DNA from: Struthidea cinerea
Taxonomy: Eukaryota; Chordata; Aves; Passeriformes; Corcoracidae
Length of the DNA: 64,000 nt
Direction: 5' to 3'
Assembly: GCA_013397865.1 (NCBI GenBank)
Contig: VZTI01005324.1
Location: forward strand, 128,610-192,609
The notes beneath the pieces are model-generated. The model saw only the letters and a list, made by a program, of their open reading frames with translations, was not told the DNA's origin and searched no databases. This document shows positions 61,437 through 64,000 of this stretch, in pieces. Position numbers and translations under genes: made by a program. Position 1 is the stretch's first letter. Every line of letters starts with the position of its first letter.

Positions 61437-61479
61437 AAAAAAAAAAAAAATAAATAATAATAAAAAAATAATAATAATA
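61437..61479. repeat. A-run with (TAA)n
   Basis: About 14 A residues, then AATAATAATAA units. Confidence 0.93.
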
Positions 61480-62862
61480 CAAAGTATAGCAACACTATTG
61501 GACATTATCTGCATTTTCCACCCTTTCTTCAGCTGGGGAAGAACATCTGCACAAAGACAAAGAGAACATTTCTGGGGAGATCTCTGGGGAGATCTTTGGT
61601 GGCACTTAGTCTTAATTGGAAACTGTCTTTCATTTCTTCTGAAGGCATCATTCTACAGAATGTGTTCCTTTATGGGTAGAAATTATAAATGTTATTTCAA
61701 AAAGCACTTTAAAACATGACAGATAAAACTGTAATATAAAACAGTCTCAGCTTCCTATCCCACCTGATCCAGGCTGAGCAAATAACACCTCTAATGTTTT
61801 CCAGTCTTTGTTGTCTTGTGCAGCATACTTTTTTATATGTATGTAGAAAATTTTCATGTCATTATCTACAAGATAAGGAGCAATATAAAGTTTTATAAGC
61901 ATTTCTGAAAGGGAAAGATATTTACCTCACAATTATCTGGGCAAATATTTCTTCCTGGGAAGAAATTAAAACATTGGTTCTAGCTTTACCACTACTTCCT
62001 AAGCAAATAATTTTCAGATTAGTATTCCATTTTTAACATGGAGATCATGTGGATGATTAGATTTTTCTGTTATAACGCCTTTTTTTTCTTAGTATTAAAC
62101 ACAAAATAATATCACAGAAAAATAACAGGCTGTTCATTTGGTGTCTCCTTATTTGCAAAATTCTTCTAATCCATTCACCTGAGTGCAAGCTTCTTACCTG
62201 CAGTATGTGTACACCATATTTGAACGCTGAAAGAAAAGAGTTTGGAAGTTGATTAGTGTGGGAGGTCTACGTCTGTGATGGGGACATGGCTCAAAATATG
62301 TGAAAGACAATGGAAAATAAAAATTTTGTGTGGGGGGTCAGGCCATAAATGCAAACTCAGCAACAGACGTCACTTCTCTTTACTACTGGTCAGTAACAAT
62401 CTGAAAAAAAGGGCACAAGGCAAAGATTTCCAGCTTTCTCTGTACGACATTTGTGAATCCCAAGCAAGAAACACTGTGTGGTGTTTTGTTCCTTTTTGCA
62501 AACATGGACGAGAGGAATGGTGCCTTCCTGAGGCTATTAAAGAACAGGATGGGTTTACTGGACTGTTCTTTAGCCTAACTCCAGCCTATTTAAAACATTT
62601 TGAGATATATTTGAGATCAGCTGGAACAAAAAAAAAAAAAAAGAAAAGAGATTGTCAAGCTTGGAAAACAAAAGTTTCATGGTAAATCTGTATGCCATGA
62701 AATCCAAGTTTCAGATTAAAGAAGGATTGTGATTCAGATACAATATCAATAATATTCATGGCACTTCAATTTGATTGTAATATTTCCACACAAAGTGTTC
62801 ATTTTTATCTTTATTCTGTTGGTCTTGGTTTGTTAATTTTATTTAAACATGGTGTGGTCTCT

Positions 62863-63125
62863 GAATCACAGAATCACAGAACATCTGGGACCTCTGGAGA
62901 TCACCCTGTCCAACCTCCTTGATCAGGGAAGTTCACCCGGAGCAGGATGTACAGGGCCATGTCCAGGCAGGTTTTGAATATTTCCAGAGAAGGAAACACC
63001 ACAGCCTCCCTGGGCAGCCAGTTTCAGTTTTCTGACACCTTTACAGTAAATTTGTTTTTCTTCATATCCAAATGGAACCTCCTCTGCATGTGTTTTCCTC
63101 ATTGCCCCTTCTCCTGTTGCTGGGC
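62863..63125 (-). mobile_element. CR1 LINE, diverged 3' fragment
   Basis: Reverse complement of CR1. Doubled tail motif GAATCACAGAATCACAGAAC, then 'GGAGATCACCCTGTCCAACC', 'GATCAGGGAAGTTCACC', 'CAGGGCCATGTCCAGGC' and 'AACCTCCTCTGCATGTG'. The text matches the older family in which the flanking copy at 63266 does not belong. Confidence 0.85.
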
Positions 63126-63265
63126 ACCAAATGCCAGATTTTAAACCTTTTAAGGCCTGTAAAAGCTTCTGTTTTGTTGAAATGTACTTAGTACACATAT
63201 TCCAGTATTCTGGAACCCCAACAGCCCAACAAGTTCTCTTTGTGCTGGGTTTTCCAGGGGTATCA

Positions 63266-63530
63266 GAGAATCATAGAACCCCAGAATGGTTTGGGATGGA
63301 AGGGACCTTAAAAGCCCATCCAGTGCCACCTCTGCCATGGGCAGGGACACCTCCCACTGTCCCAGGCTGCTCCAAGCCCCAATGTCCAACCTGGCCTTGG
63401 GCACTGCCAGGGATCCAGGGGCAGCCACAGCTGCTCTGGGCACCCTGTGCCAGGGCCTGCCCACCCTCCCAGGGAACAATTCCTTCCTGATATCCTATCA
63501 AAATCTGCCCTCCTTCATCTTAAGGCCAGT
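63266..63530 (-). mobile_element. CR1 LINE, 3' end, well preserved
   Basis: Reverse complement of CR1. Tail AGAATCATAGAACC, then 'CAGAATGGTTTGGGATGG', 'GGACCTTAAAAGCCCATCC', 'CTGCCATGGGCAGGGACACC', 'CCAATGTCCAACCTGGCC', 'GGGATCCAGGGGCAGCC' and 'GGGAACAATTCCTTCCTG'. Very similar to the copy at 32462-32829 in the opposite orientation. Frames of 76-119 codons are shadows. Confidence 0.96.
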
Positions 63531-63811
63531 AGGGTTAATGCTGATGGATTATGTGTGTTTCTTGACATTATTCTAATGGCGATGCTACCGAAGGCCCTGC
63601 TTTCAGTGCCCCAAAGTCCTCAGTTTCATTACTGATCTATTTAGTAGATATAAATAGTGTTCTAGATACATTCCCTGCTTGTATCTAGACCACTGCCCTT
63701 TGTACCATATCCTCACTGGTCTTCACCCATCCCCTAGCCACCTCTGTGTGGAGATGGAAATTTTTTACTGACTCGTAGTGTGGATTGCAAATCAAAATTA
63801 ACCTCTGATCT
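63531..63811. other. Unannotated DNA
   Basis: Nothing recognised. Confidence 0.5.
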
Positions 63812-63960
63812 TCACAAAACAAACAAACAAACAAACAAAAACCCCAAACCAAACACTTAAAAAAACCCAAACCAAACCAAAACAGACTATGAATACCTTT
63901 GCAACAATCTACCAGAATGTAATTTTACTTCTTGGAAAAAAAACCCCACCAAAACGTAAA
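63812..63960. repeat. (AAAC)n and A/C-skewed tract
   Basis: Five to six AAAC units at about 63815-63840, then AACCCCAAACC and similar to 63960, interrupted by a short unique stretch near 63885-63930. Confidence 0.88.
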
Positions 63961-64000
63961 GAAACCCCCATGGATATGATAGTAAAATATCCATTATATG

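Larger units (their letters stand above)
58983..62862. other. Unannotated AT-rich DNA
   Basis: Contains an AT-dinucleotide patch at 59522-59552 and an A-run plus (TAA)n at 61437-61479. A doubled GGGGAGATCT lies near 61576-61596, and an A-run at 62629-62643. A 136-codon open frame at 62275-62685 runs through that A-run and is not credible as a gene. Confidence 0.5.

Overview
This window looks like nuclear DNA from a bird, most likely a songbird. The main evidence is nine or ten copies of CR1, the dominant LINE of bird genomes, recognised from the conserved 3' segment around 'GGTCCCTTCCAACCCAAACCATTCTATGA' or its reverse complement. Further support comes from solo-LTR-like blocks of endogenous retroviruses with TGT...ACA termini, long introns or intergenic AT-rich DNA, A/C-skewed microsatellites and two assembly gaps. 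There is nothing prokaryotic: no operons, no ribosome binding sites and no long intact genes.

Layout: 230-455 CR1 (minus); 2274-2420 A/C tract; 2836-3053 probable short solo LTR (minus); 5098-5195 CR1 scrap (minus); 5829-5856 perfect palindrome; 6244-6530 long A/C tract with CAA repeats; 8797-9574 GC-richer solo LTR (minus) with TATA box, CCAAT boxes and a 43-bp tandem array in U3; 16820-16893 assembly gap; 17625-17684 GATA array; 19849-20511 probable solo LTR (minus); 22072-22225 polypurine tract; 27434-27858 CR1 (plus) with an internal 22-bp minisatellite; 29319-29907 weak LTR candidate; 31010-31310 old CR1 (plus); 32462-32829 young CR1 (plus); 37600-37828 A/C tract; 45345-45542 CR1 (plus); 52372-52991 probable solo LTR (minus); 54720-55405 long CR1 (minus); 55598-55695 poly(A) interrupted by four Ns; 57544-57846 CR1 (plus); 58828-58982 A/C tract; 62863-63125 and 63266-63530 two CR1 copies in series (minus); 63812-63960 A/C tract.

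No protein-coding gene could be identified by homology. The longest open frames (208, 186, 174 and 134 codons) lie in GC-rich CR1 sequence and are shadows. I did read several short open segments on the plus strand with plausible splice acceptors and donors, some of which join in a consistent phase (2201-5816, 31764-36073, 47270-48057). They may be exons of an unrecognised long gene, but splice-like sites and 60-codon open frames are common by chance in DNA of this composition, so they are reported as hypotheses only. The four better LTR candidates all lie on the minus strand, which would fit a plus-strand transcription unit but is weak evidence with four elements.

The rest is unannotated AT-rich DNA. 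A few stretches have non-repetitive, motif-rich texture that could mark conserved noncoding elements; alignment to another bird would settle this.
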